Both the position numbers and the translations under genes were made by a program. From contig NZ_WITJ01000001.1 in assembly GCF_009601015.1 (NCBI RefSeq), forward strand, positions 124,001 through 188,000: DNA of 64,000 nt. The letters are read 5' to 3'. The notes beneath the pieces are model-generated. The model saw nothing but the letters and a program-made list of their open reading frames with translations, made no database searches and had not been told where the DNA came from. This document shows, one piece after another, positions 28,867 to 37,470 of the stretch. This DNA is from Lactococcus hircilactis (GTDB taxonomy: Bacteria; Bacillota; Bacilli; Lactobacillales; Streptococcaceae). Position 1 is the stretch's first letter, and the number at the start of each line of letters is the position of its first letter.

Positions 28867-29113
28867 ATAGTTTATAGTTTATCTGAAAAAATGAGAATGT
28901 TCAACTATTTATACAAAATTCTTAGATAATCTAATTTAATATTCGGATTTTAAGAAAGTCGTTAGAAAAATCAAAAAATACAGAGGTTTTAGTTATATTA
29001 TAATTACATTCTGTCTATTTTATCTTGTTAATCTGTTTCTAATTTGATAAAATCAGGATATGAAAAAATAATCTCGTCTTTTTTGCCTCCTTAACGGATG
29101 ATTGATTTAAATT

Positions 29114-29133
29114 TTCTGTCAGTACTGACAGAA
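29114..29133. repeat. Iterated palindrome copy
   Basis: Perfect TTCTGTCAGTACTGACAGAA, followed 22 bp later by a shorter copy TGTCAGTACTGACAG (29156-29170). Confidence 0.9.
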
Positions 29134-29239
29134 AATTTAAAAATGAAAAACAGTTTGTCAGTACTGACAGGCTCAAAAAAGGAGCAAAAAAGTCATTTTA
29201 AATTAAAAATGACTTTGCTTTAAATTAAAAATTCTCTCT

Positions 29240-29272
29240 AAAAATAAGTCACTGCAGTGGCTTATTTTTGTG
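29240..29272 (-). terminator. Terminator of the LacI-type regulator
   Basis: Long stem AAATAAGCCACTG/CAGTGACTTATTT with T-rich flanks, immediately after the stop codon at 29276. Confidence 0.85.
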
Positions 29273-29275
29273 GTT

Positions 29276-30283
29276 CTATAATGACTGCCTTGGAATTAAT
29301 TTTGATGGAATCATGATTAATTCTTTTGTTATCTTTTTTTCTTCAATTTCTTTAATCAATGTATCTACTGCAACATAACCAATTTTTTCAAGATTCTGCT
29401 CTACTGCTGTTATGCCTGGTCCCATGATTTCTCCCCAACTTAAATCATCGTATCCAACGAGCCCAATATCTTTTGGAATTTCCAATTTATTTTGTTTTAA
29501 AAATTTAATGCACTCAAAAAGTAATGGTCCATTAAAAGTATAAATTGCAGTTTTGACATGATCTTGAGTGAGTGGCAGAATTTCATTCCAAAATTGACTG
29601 TTATCTACATCTAAATCTTTGGCTTCTGGTGCAATAAACTCTTTAAGCTCAATTTCTTGAGTTTTTATTGCATCCATCAATCCCTCGTATCTTTTAATTC
29701 GAGTGGAGGAAAAAGTGACTGGTGGCGAGAGGACAATCAGTCTTTTATATTTTTTTTCGATTACTAATTGAACAAGTTCTTTCGATTTTTTAAAATTATC
29801 CGAAACGACTGCTGGCCATACTAATGGTTCTACATATCGGTCAATTTGGACGAGAGGAAATTGATGATCGATCATCTTATAATCTGAAGAATCAATGCCA
29901 AGCGGTTGTATGATTACTCCCTCTACTTGTTCTTCTAGTAACTTATTAATATTTCTTTGTTCAAGTGTTCTACTAAGGTCTGAATCCATAATGATGGGAT
30001 GATATTGCGATTTTTTTAATCGATTCATCATTCCTTTGATCAATCTAGCGGTATAGAAGTTAGAAATATCACCAACAATGATTCCGAGTATTCCAGTTTT
30101 TTGAGTCTTCAAAAAGCGAGCTTGACGACTTGGATGATAATTTAAATCTTCAATGACTTGTCTAATTCTTTCTTGTGTTTCTTTAGACATATTTTCAAAC
30201 TTACCGTTGAGATAGCGAGAAATAGTTGTTCTTGAAACGTTAGAAATTCTCGCAATATCATTAATTGTTGCTTTTTTTTCCAT
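29276..30283 (-). CDS. LacI family transcriptional regulator
   Basis: 335 residues. N-terminal LacI helix-turn-helix and hinge (ATINDIARISNVSRTTISRYLNG; NYHPSRQARFLK) and a periplasmic-binding-like sugar domain with GIIVGDISNFYTARLIKGMM and GLVGYDDLSWGE. KdgR/PurR-like; the effector is probably a sugar or sugar acid. A TATAAT box ends only six bases before the ATG at 30283, so the message may be leaderless. The regulated genes are not obvious nearby; the YcxB-like gene and TSUP exporter are upstream on the same strand. Confidence 0.88.
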   Translation of the reverse strand: MEKKATINDIARISNVSRTTISRYLNGKFENMSKETQERIRQVIEDLNYHPSRQARFLKTQKTGILGIIVGDISNFYTARLIKGMMNRLKKSQYHPIIMDSDLSRTLEQRNINKLLEEQVEGVIIQPLGIDSSDYKMIDHQFPLVQIDRYVEPLVWPAVVSDNFKKSKELVQLVIEKKYKRLIVLSPPVTFSSTRIKRYEGLMDAIKTQEIELKEFIAPEAKDLDVDNSQFWNEILPLTQDHVKTAIYTFNGPLLFECIKFLKQNKLEIPKDIGLVGYDDLSWGEIMGPGITAVEQNLEKIGYVAVDTLIKEIEEKKITKELIMIPSKLIPRQSL

Positions 30284-30289
30284 ACCCAT

Positions 30290-30295
30290 ATTATA
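30290..30295 (-). promoter_or_regulatory. -10 box adjoining the LacI-type start codon
   Basis: Perfect TATAAT on the minus strand; the expected start site (seven bases downstream) coincides with the A of ATG 30283. No Shine-Dalgarno fits between. The -35 region is weak. Confidence 0.55.
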
Positions 30296-30351
30296 CGATA
30301 CTTTTTGATAATTGTACTAAATAAAACTTAATATTATTGATTTGGTCATTT

Positions 30352-30822
30352 CTATCTTCGGTTAATTTTTGGAATAATTTGAGGTTTTAGTTCGTTATTA
30401 ACAAATACTACAAATGATTCCCATTTTTCTGTGTCAACAAGCCAGTCTTTTTTTATCATCATCGCTTGTTGGTTGATTGAACTAATGTAAATGACGTCAT
30501 CAAAAAAACTAATTTTATAAATAGGAACTTCAAAATTTTGATTTTTTGAAAACGTAAAATTTCTTTCCTCACTTAAGTTTTTATTTTCTAAATACTTCTT
30601 TTTTGAACGCACTGGAAGAATGATAAAAAAGTTGAACAGAATAAGAAACAGATAAACTAGTGCTAAGATGATTAAAAGTGTTTCTGACCATTTAAACGTC
30701 TCGAATATTACTTTTCCCACTATCAATCCAACAAGTGTTATGACAAAGGTGGTACGATAAGAAAGTCGTCTGACCATTGTCAAATAGTCGTTAAAGCTAG
30801 CTTTTCCATGAAATTCAAACAT
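30352..30822 (-). CDS. YcxB-like membrane protein
   Basis: 156 residues. Two hydrophobic helices (about 24-44 and 48-70) are followed by a C-terminal beta-rich part with IYKISFFDDVIYISSINQQAMMIKKDWL, the pattern of YcxB-like proteins of unknown function. AAAGGAGAAA precedes the start. Lies 23 bp after the TSUP gene on the same strand, so the two are probably one transcript. Confidence 0.7.
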   Translation of the reverse strand: MFEFHGKASFNDYLTMVRRLSYRTTFVITLVGLIVGKVIFETFKWSETLLIILALVYLFLILFNFFIILPVRSKKKYLENKNLSEERNFTFSKNQNFEVPIYKISFFDDVIYISSINQQAMMIKKDWLVDTEKWESFVVFVNNELKPQIIPKINRR

Positions 30823-30845
30823 AAATTTTCTCCTTTTTTGTTCTT

Positions 30846-31601
30846 TTAAAATGCTTTGTGATACATATAAATTGCTAATATAAAAGCCCCTACACTAATC
30901 AAAATTCTTAATATTTTTTTGGGCAAATGTCGTGCAATAATTGATCCGATGTAACCACCAATCATAAAACCTGCTCCCATAGGAATGGCATACTTCCAGT
31001 TGATGTTTCCATAAAAAATATAAACAAGTGTCGCAGTAAGATTCGTAAGTCCCATTGTGATATTTTTGATTGCATTCGCAACAACTAGAGAAATTCCTTT
31101 TGTCATTGAAAAAACTAAAATCATAAAAACACCGCTTGCAGCACCAAAATATCCGCTATATGTTCCAATTAAAAAGATGAGAAGAATTGTCAATCCTCCT
31201 TTATTAACAGGAACAGCACTTGTTCTTTCATCTTTACTTTTAACAAAGGAGGGTTGAAGAATTAAAAACAGAGCGACAAACGCAATCATAAATGGAGATA
31301 CTTTTTCAAAAATTTTGCTTGGAAAACAAAGAAGTAAAAAACATCCTAGTAAGCTTCCAAGCATTGCTAGCGGAATTATCCAATATAAATCTGATCTATT
31401 GTTTTTCAGTTCTTTCTTAGAAGAGAGTGTTGATCCAACTCCTGAAAATATAAGCGCCGCTGTATTTGTGACATTTGCCACTAGTGGAGGCAATCCCATT
31501 GATAATAAAATGGGGTAAGAAACAAGTGAAGCCATTCCGGTTACTGAGGCTAGTATTCCCGCAAAAATACCTGCTATAAAAAGTATGCTAAAAAAAATCA
31601 T
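30846..31601 (-). CDS. TSUP family (TauE/SafE) transporter
   Basis: 251 residues with seven or eight membrane helices. The family's duplicated motif is visible as GILASVTGMASLVSYPILL with NVTNTAALIF in the first half, and YFGAASGVFMILVF with NAIKNITMGLTNLTAT in the second. TSUP proteins export sulfite, sulfoacetate or related anions; the substrate here is unknown. Likely co-transcribed with the YcxB-like gene. Confidence 0.85.
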   Translation of the reverse strand: MIFFSILFIAGIFAGILASVTGMASLVSYPILLSMGLPPLVANVTNTAALIFSGVGSTLSSKKELKNNRSDLYWIIPLAMLGSLLGCFLLLCFPSKIFEKVSPFMIAFVALFLILQPSFVKSKDERTSAVPVNKGGLTILLIFLIGTYSGYFGAASGVFMILVFSMTKGISLVVANAIKNITMGLTNLTATLVYIFYGNINWKYAIPMGAGFMIGGYIGSIIARHLPKKILRILISVGAFILAIYMYHKAF

Positions 31602-31706
31602 TGCTATTTTCCTTTTTCGAGACTATTATAGCATATTTTTTCGTTTTAGTGTATCGATAACCTAAAATCTTTTACAATAATCATTGTGACTATGCTAATC
31701 ATACTT

Positions 31707-31722
31707 TTGTCAGTACTGACAA
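31707..31722. repeat. Iterated palindrome copy
   Basis: TTGTCAGTACTGACAA variant in the gap between the TSUP gene and lysC. Confidence 0.85.
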
Positions 31723-31827
31723 GGTTAGAATAAAAAGCCTTGAATGATTTTAACATCCAAGGTTTCTTTACATGTTTTTATGTTTCTTCTCGTTCAGTCA
31801 AAACGCGCTGATTTTTACTCATCCTAT

Positions 31828-31847
31828 TTCTGTCAGTACTGACAGAA
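31828..31847. repeat. Iterated palindrome copy after lysC
   Basis: Perfect TTCTGTCAGTACTGACAGAA, 18 bp beyond the lysC stop, at the end of the polyamine operon. Confidence 0.9.
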
Positions 31848-31864
31848 ACGTAATGTTCTCATTT

Positions 31865-33205
31865 TTAGTCAAAAAATTCAGCATATAGTGTTCTTACAGC
31901 CTTGTTTTCTTGATGCTCAGCAACTACAAAAAGGAGCGATACTTCGCTTGACCCTTGCAATAGTGTCTCAATTTTTATTTTCTTTTGTGCGAGTGCTTTT
32001 GTTGCTCGTGAGGTAATGTGTGTCTGTTGACGCATTTCTTCGCCAACCGCTGAAATGATTGCGAGGTGTTTTGTAAATCTCACTTCATCAGGATCAAGTC
32101 GTTCTTGAATGGTTTCGATTAAACGTTTCTCATTTTGTTCAGAAAGAGGATTATGCTTGATCAAAATTGTAAAATCATCAATTCCTGTGGTCATTGCTTC
32201 AACTGAAATATTTAATTGTTCTAAAATTTCAAAGCAGCTGCGGATCACACTTGCGGTGCGATTTCGCATATATTTGTTCACTTTTAGCAGGTCATATCCT
32301 TTTGAGGAACTCACACCTACTAGGGGCATATCAATCGTCCAGCGAGAAACAATTTTTGTTCCGTTTAATTCAGGGTGATTTGTATTTTTCAAAACCATGG
32401 GAACACAAGCACGTTCGACAGGGATGAGTGCTTCATGGTGAATGACATTAAACCCGAGCGTGGCTAATTCTCGCATTTCACGATACGTGATCTCTTCAAT
32501 TATCACAGGAGATTCAATTTGGTTGGGATTTGCAGCATAGATGCCGTCAACATCAGTAAAATTTTCGTACAGCTCTGCGTTCAATCCTGCAGCAATGATT
32601 GCTCCTGTAATATCTGAGCCACCTCTTGAGAAGGTGCAGACTTCATCTTTTTGTGTTATCCCGAAAAAACCTGGGATAATGAGAATTTCACGTCTTTTTG
32701 ATAACAGACGAATTTTTTGATTTGCTTGAGGGAGTAATGTCGCCTGTGCCGAATCCCCTTCAACCAAGATTCCTGCTTCTTTTGGACTGACAAAACTGGC
32801 CGTCAAACCATTTTTATTAAAAAATGCGGTTAAAATTAAAGCGCTACACGTTTCACCTAATGACAGAAATTGGTCATAAACATAGGCGTTTTCAAGTGAT
32901 AATTCGGTTAGATTTTTGATTTTGTCAGTAATGACAGAAGTCATTTCCTTCAAGTCAAGTTCTTGTAACACACAAGAAAAACGGGTCACTAATTTTTCTT
33001 GGATTTTCTTGATATTTTTTTTATTTTTATAGTCCAGATAATAAGAAATCAGCAAATCTGTCACTTTGACATCTGTCGGATATTGCTTCCCAAATGCTGA
33101 TACGACCACAATTTTTCGACGTGGATCAGCTTTTATGATCTGAAAAACTTTTCTGATTTGATCCCCATTTGCCAAGGATGATCCTCCGAATTTTGTCACT
33201 TTCAC
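31865..33205 (-). CDS. lysC: Aspartate kinase
   Basis: 446 residues. N-terminal KFGGSSLANGDQIRKV, the VVVSAFGK strand, TFSRGGSDITGAIIAAGL and the FTDVDGIYAANP motif define the amino-acid kinase domain; two ACT domains follow (about 300-446, with SVEAMTTGIDDFTILI and ISAVGEEM). It makes aspartyl phosphate, leading to aspartate semialdehyde, which is the co-substrate of the carboxy(nor)spermidine dehydrogenase encoded two genes upstream. Last gene of the polyamine operon, which suggests it is a dedicated isozyme. Confidence 0.93.
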   Translation of the reverse strand: MKVTKFGGSSLANGDQIRKVFQIIKADPRRKIVVVSAFGKQYPTDVKVTDLLISYYLDYKNKKNIKKIQEKLVTRFSCVLQELDLKEMTSVITDKIKNLTELSLENAYVYDQFLSLGETCSALILTAFFNKNGLTASFVSPKEAGILVEGDSAQATLLPQANQKIRLLSKRREILIIPGFFGITQKDEVCTFSRGGSDITGAIIAAGLNAELYENFTDVDGIYAANPNQIESPVIIEEITYREMRELATLGFNVIHHEALIPVERACVPMVLKNTNHPELNGTKIVSRWTIDMPLVGVSSSKGYDLLKVNKYMRNRTASVIRSCFEILEQLNISVEAMTTGIDDFTILIKHNPLSEQNEKRLIETIQERLDPDEVRFTKHLAIISAVGEEMRQQTHITSRATKALAQKKIKIETLLQGSSEVSLLFVVAEHQENKAVRTLYAEFFD

Positions 33206-33238
33206 TTTTAAATTCCCTTTTTTCTTTTTGTGATTGAT

Positions 33239-34366
33239 TTAGGATAATCGCATTTTGAAATCGTCATATCCAAACGTTTTGATCAGTTTCATTTCCCCGT
33301 TTTGCTGTTTGATTGCAATGCTTGGAAGTCCAATCCCATTGAATGTATTATTTTTTACCATCGAATAATGCGCCATGTCTGTGAAGATGAGCTGATCTCC
33401 CACTTTTAGTGGTGTGGAAAATGAATAATCTCCAATCACATCGCCAGATAGACAAGATGGACCGCCCATGCGATAGGTATATTGACATACTCCAGCTTCG
33501 TGTGATCCGATCACCATTGGTCGATACGGCATTTCAATAACATCTGGCATGTGTGTTGCTGCAGAAGTATCCAAAATTGCATTGATCACTCCAGCATTTT
33601 CAACAAAATCGACGACCTCAGAAACTAAGAATCCAGTATTTAAAACCACTGCTTCACCGGGTTCAAGATAGATTTCCAAATCATATTTTTCACGCATGCG
33701 CTTGATTTCAGAAATCAAAAGTGCTAAATCATAATCTTCACGCGTAATATGATGCCCACCGCCAAAATTCAACCATTTCATCTCAAAAAGTAACGCTCCA
33801 AACTTTTCTTCAATGACAGCCAATGTTTTTGCCAAATCGTCAGAATTCTGCTCACACAACGTATGAAAATGGAGTCCAGATAAGCCGTTAAGATCGGGCA
33901 ATGCTTCTGTCAGTACTGACAACGTCGTTCCAAGTCTTGATCCTTCACTTGCAGGATCATAAATCGCATGTTCTGGATTTTGCGTTGAAAATTCAGGATT
34001 AATTCGTAACCCACACATTTTATTTGCTTTTAATGCGCGCTGACCAAATTTTTTCCATTGTGCTGGGGTATTAAAAATAAGATGATCGCAATTTTGCAGG
34101 ATTTCATCAAATTCACGCTCAGAAAAAGCCGGTGAAAAAATATGTGTTTCTCCGCCAAATTTTTCATGTCCCAATTTTACTTCATACAAAGAAGATGCTG
34201 CAGAGCCATCCAGATACTGACTGATTAAAGGATACATTGAAAACATCGAGAAAGCTTTTTGTGCTAACAAAATTTTACATCCCGTTTGATCTTTAACCGA
34301 TTTTAAAATTTCTAAATTCTGGATTAATAAAGTCTCATCTACATAATAATAAGGTGTATTTAGCAT
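33239..34366 (-). CDS. nspC: Carboxynorspermidine/carboxyspermidine decarboxylase
   Basis: About 375 residues of alanine-racemase-fold PLP decarboxylases. PLP lysine in ILLAQKAFSMFS (about residue 35), GLHFHTLCEQ, WLNFGGGHHIT, YLEPGEAVV and the cysteine-containing MGGPSCLSGD motif. Decarboxylates carboxyspermidine to spermidine. ATG 34366 is chosen for AGAAAGGA upstream. Between it and lys1 lie two palindrome copies; another core copy is inside its frame at 33908. Confidence 0.93.
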   Translation of the reverse strand: MLNTPYYYVDETLLIQNLEILKSVKDQTGCKILLAQKAFSMFSMYPLISQYLDGSAASSLYEVKLGHEKFGGETHIFSPAFSEREFDEILQNCDHLIFNTPAQWKKFGQRALKANKMCGLRINPEFSTQNPEHAIYDPASEGSRLGTTLSVLTEALPDLNGLSGLHFHTLCEQNSDDLAKTLAVIEEKFGALLFEMKWLNFGGGHHITREDYDLALLISEIKRMREKYDLEIYLEPGEAVVLNTGFLVSEVVDFVENAGVINAILDTSAATHMPDVIEMPYRPMVIGSHEAGVCQYTYRMGGPSCLSGDVIGDYSFSTPLKVGDQLIFTDMAHYSMVKNNTFNGIGLPSIAIKQQNGEMKLIKTFGYDDFKMRLS

Positions 34367-34386
34367 GAGCGTCCTTTCTTTTTCCA

Positions 34387-34442
34387 TTCTGTCAGTACTG
34401 ACAGAAAATAATTTGTTTTTCCACTCTGTCAGTACTGACAGA
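34387..34442. repeat. Two iterated palindromes in the lys1-nspC gap
   Basis: Perfect TTCTGTCAGTACTGACAGAA at 34387-34406 and TCTGTCAGTACTGACAGA at 34425-34442, 18 bp apart inside the operon. Confidence 0.9.
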
Positions 34443-34446
34443 ATCC

Positions 34447-35646
34447 TTAATCCACAAGTGTTGGATTAAAATCTTCCACCCAAGGCAATCCCCATTGATT
34501 CAACAAATCCATGTATGGATCTGGATCAAATTCTTCCACATTATAAACACCAGGTTTTTTCCATTTTCCTGTCATGACCAAAGCAGCGCCAATCATTGCA
34601 GGAACACCTGTTGTATAAGAAATTGCTTGAGATCCCACCTCTTTGTAACATTCTTGATGATCACACACATTATAGAGCCGATAAGTTTTCTCAATTCCAT
34701 CTTTTTTTCCTTTGAAAATACAACCAATATTCGTTTTCCCAATCGTGCGTGCCCCAAGACTTGCAGGATCAGGAAGCAAGGCTTTCAAAAATTGAATCGG
34801 AATAATTTCTTGACCGTGATAATTTATTGGCTCAATTGAAGTCAGACCAACATTTTCAAGAACTTTCAAATGTGTCAAATAACTTTCCCCAAAAGTCATA
34901 AAGAAACGAATCCTTTTAATTCCAGGAATATTTACTCCTAAACTTTCTAATTCCTCATGATGAAGAAGATACATCTCTTTTACACCAGTACCTTCAAAAT
35001 CATAATGACGTTTAATTTCCATCGGTTTTGTATGCACCCAATTCCCATTTTCCCAGTACGATCCTGGAGCTGAAACCTCACGAATATTAATTTCAGGATT
35101 AAAATTTGTCGCAAATGGATAACCATGATCTCCACCATTACAATCTAAAATATCGATTTCATTAATTTCATCAAACTGATGTTTTAGTGCATAAGCAGAA
35201 AAAACACCTGTCACACCAGGATCAAAACCAGTCCCCAAAAGTGCTGTAATTCCCGCCGCTTCAAATCTTTTTTTATAATTCCACTGCCAAGAATATTCAA
35301 ACTTTGCCTCATCTTTAGGTTCATAATTTGCCGTATCCACATAATCTGTTTTTGTTGCTAAACAAGCTTCCATGATGGTCAAATCTTGATAAGGTAACGC
35401 TAAATTCACAACCACATCTGGCCCAAAATCCATCATCAAATCAATTAAATCACCTGTCTGATCTGCATCTACCTGAGCTGTATGAATCACAGCACCCTTC
35501 CCATCTAACTTTTCTTTCAAAGCATCTGCTTTTGATTTTGTCCGCGTGGCAATCATAATTTCTTCAAACACGTCAGAATTTTGAACCATTTTATGAATTG
35601 CAACACTCGCAACACCACCAGCACCAATCACTAAAACTTTACCCAT
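34447..35646 (-). CDS. Carboxynorspermidine/carboxyspermidine dehydrogenase (saccharopine dehydrogenase family)
   Basis: 399 residues. Rossmann start KVLVIGAGGVASVAIHKM, then VVNLALPYQDLTIMEACL, TDYVDTANYEPKDEA and LLGTGFDPGVTGVFSAYA, which matches the Lys1/CANSDH branch that condenses aspartate semialdehyde with putrescine (or diaminopropane) using NADPH. Paired with nspC downstream it gives spermidine without S-adenosylmethionine. The same pair sits in the pneumococcal spe operon. Confidence 0.92.
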   Translation of the reverse strand: MGKVLVIGAGGVASVAIHKMVQNSDVFEEIMIATRTKSKADALKEKLDGKGAVIHTAQVDADQTGDLIDLMMDFGPDVVVNLALPYQDLTIMEACLATKTDYVDTANYEPKDEAKFEYSWQWNYKKRFEAAGITALLGTGFDPGVTGVFSAYALKHQFDEINEIDILDCNGGDHGYPFATNFNPEINIREVSAPGSYWENGNWVHTKPMEIKRHYDFEGTGVKEMYLLHHEELESLGVNIPGIKRIRFFMTFGESYLTHLKVLENVGLTSIEPINYHGQEIIPIQFLKALLPDPASLGARTIGKTNIGCIFKGKKDGIEKTYRLYNVCDHQECYKEVGSQAISYTTGVPAMIGAALVMTGKWKKPGVYNVEEFDPDPYMDLLNQWGLPWVEDFNPTLVD

Positions 35647-35707
35647 TTTTTCATCTCTTTTCTTTAATTTTTTTTATTGGATTCTTCAAATCCACACTTT
35701 CACACAC

Positions 35708-36562
35708 TTACTTTGAAAATGTCAATAAAATTTCGCGAATAATTTTACAAGCAACCGCTGTCGAACTTCCAGAATGATCATAATGAGGCGATAATTCCAT
35801 CACATCTATCCCCACAATATTCAACTCAGAAAGCTTTGAAATCGCAAAACGCAATTCATCAAACGTCACACCTCCAGCCTCAGGCGTTCCTGTCCCTGGC
35901 AAAATCGATGGATCCAGCACATCTAAATCAAGGGTGAAGTACACCGGTTTTCCCTTCAAGCACTCAACGGTTTCTTCCAATCCATCAAAATTGAAACGCT
36001 GCAAATGAATATGCTCTTTTGCCCAATAAAATTCTTCCTTTTCTCCAGATCGAATCCCAAAAGAGTGAATTTTTCCATCTCCTAAAATATCGTGACACCT
36101 CTTTATTACACTAGCGTGTGACCAGCGATTCCCCAGATAATCCTCCCGTAAATCCGTATGTGCATCAAAATGAATCACTTCCAAATCTGGAAATTTCTCA
36201 GATAAAACATGCACTGGTGCTGAGGTCAACGAATGTTCCCCTCCAATCATTACTGGAATTTTTCCATCTGATACTATGATTGCTGTCATTTCTTTGACTT
36301 GTTCAAGCACGCGAACACTCTCGCCAAAAATCAATTCCAAATCTCCCGCATCAAAAACCTTCGCATCTTCGTTTAAGTCTTTATCTAAATAAGGCGAATA
36401 CGTCTCAATCCCAAAACTCTCAGAACGAATGGTCCCACTTGCAAAACGTGTTCCAGGACGAAAACTTGTAGTTGAGTCAAAAGGTGCTCCCCACAAAACA
36501 AATTCCGCCTCTTCATACGTTTTATCACAAGCGATAAAAGTAACTCTATTTTCTTTCAACAT
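35708..36562 (-). CDS. speB: Agmatinase
   Basis: 284 residues, ureohydrolase family. Manganese ligands are visible in GGEHSL, HFDAHTDLRED and TLDLDVLDPSILPGTGTPEAGG (by position about 220-240). It hydrolyses agmatine to putrescine and urea. The start is ATG 36562 with AAAGAGG at the right distance. In pneumococcus the equivalent step is carried out by agmatine deiminase and a carbamoylputrescine amidase, so this operon differs. Confidence 0.94.
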   Translation of the reverse strand: MLKENRVTFIACDKTYEEAEFVLWGAPFDSTTSFRPGTRFASGTIRSESFGIETYSPYLDKDLNEDAKVFDAGDLELIFGESVRVLEQVKEMTAIIVSDGKIPVMIGGEHSLTSAPVHVLSEKFPDLEVIHFDAHTDLREDYLGNRWSHASVIKRCHDILGDGKIHSFGIRSGEKEEFYWAKEHIHLQRFNFDGLEETVECLKGKPVYFTLDLDVLDPSILPGTGTPEAGGVTFDELRFAISKLSELNIVGIDVMELSPHYDHSGSSTAVACKIIREILLTFSK

Positions 36563-36603
36563 CAAAACCTCTTTCATTTTTTATCATCAAAACACTCTTC
36601 TTT

Positions 36604-37470
36604 TTACTCCACATTTTTTAAAATCTCTTCCACATAAGTCGGTAAAGCAAAAGCACCGAGATGTAACCGTGGATTATAATACCTTGTTTTTATTCCCCAA
36701 CTCAACCACTGCTTCGGATCAAAATCTCCTGTTGGATGCAATTTTTTACTTGCAAACCCAAATAACCAATGCCCTGATGGATAAGAAGGAATATGAGCCT
36801 GATAAATTTTAACAATCGGAAAAGTTTGAACAATTCGTTTATGAACCGTTTGCACCGTCAATGCTTCTTGACTATAAAAAGGACTCTCATGTTGATTAAT
36901 CAAAATCCCATCTGACGATAATGCCCGATAACAATTACCATAAAATTCCTTTGTAAACAAAATTTCCCCAGCTCCAAACGGATCAATCGAATCAACCAAA
37001 ATTAAATCATAACACTCTTCTTTTCGACGAACAAAACGTAATGCATCCTCATAAAAAATTGACACCCGCTCATCATCCAGTTTCGAAGAAATATCTGGTA
37101 AATATTTTTTACAAACCTCAACAATTTTTTCATCATATTCAACCAAATCAATATGCTCAATTCCTGGATATTCCAGCAAATCATGAATAAAACCCCCATC
37201 TCCCGCACCAATAATCAAGACGTTCTTAATCTTTGGATTCACCGCTAAAGGAACATGAACCATCATCTCACGATAAATAAATTCATCTTTTTCAGTCAAA
37301 GTAATCTGACCATTTTGAGTGAGCACGCGCCCAAATTCCTTTGATTCTAAAACATCAATTCTTTGATATTCAGATTCCCCAGAATAAAGCACCCGATTAA
37401 TCTTCAAACTAAAATCGACATGAGGCGTTTGTGCCTCAGAAAACCAAAGTTGCATCCCTTTATCTTGCAT
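36604..37470 (-). CDS. speE: Spermidine synthase (aminopropyltransferase)
   Basis: 288 residues. MQLWFSEAQTPHVDFSLKI, LTEKDEFIYREMMVHVPL, the nucleotide motif LIIGAGDGGFIHDLLEY (usual GGGDGG has A here), LVDSIDPFGAGEILFTKEFY and NQHESPFY are the hallmarks. It transfers aminopropyl from decarboxylated S-adenosylmethionine to putrescine. No speD was found in the window, so its donor supply is unclear. Start overlaps the speA stop by one base. Confidence 0.94.
   Translation of the reverse strand: MQDKGMQLWFSEAQTPHVDFSLKINRVLYSGESEYQRIDVLESKEFGRVLTQNGQITLTEKDEFIYREMMVHVPLAVNPKIKNVLIIGAGDGGFIHDLLEYPGIEHIDLVEYDEKIVEVCKKYLPDISSKLDDERVSIFYEDALRFVRRKEECYDLILVDSIDPFGAGEILFTKEFYGNCYRALSSDGILINQHESPFYSQEALTVQTVHKRIVQTFPIVKIYQAHIPSYPSGHWLFGFASKKLHPTGDFDPKQWLSWGIKTRYYNPRLHLGAFALPTYVEEILKNVE

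Larger units (their letters stand above)
28871..29275. other. Gene-free gap with palindromes and terminators
   Basis: AT-rich gap between the lysine aptamer and the LacI-type gene. It holds two copies of the iterated palindrome (29114-29133 and 29156-29170), a hairpin AAGTCATTTT/AAAATGACTT (29189-29213) and a strong terminator for the LacI-type gene (29240-29272). No coding region is supported. Confidence 0.7.

Noticed and set aside
28871-29110. Possible small gene between lysine riboswitch and LacI-type gene
   Set aside because: No open frame with a ribosome site; composition is AT-rich non-coding.
36604-37470. SpeE as a general methyltransferase
   Set aside because: The NQHESPFY and VDSIDPFGAGE motifs are specific for aminopropyltransferases.
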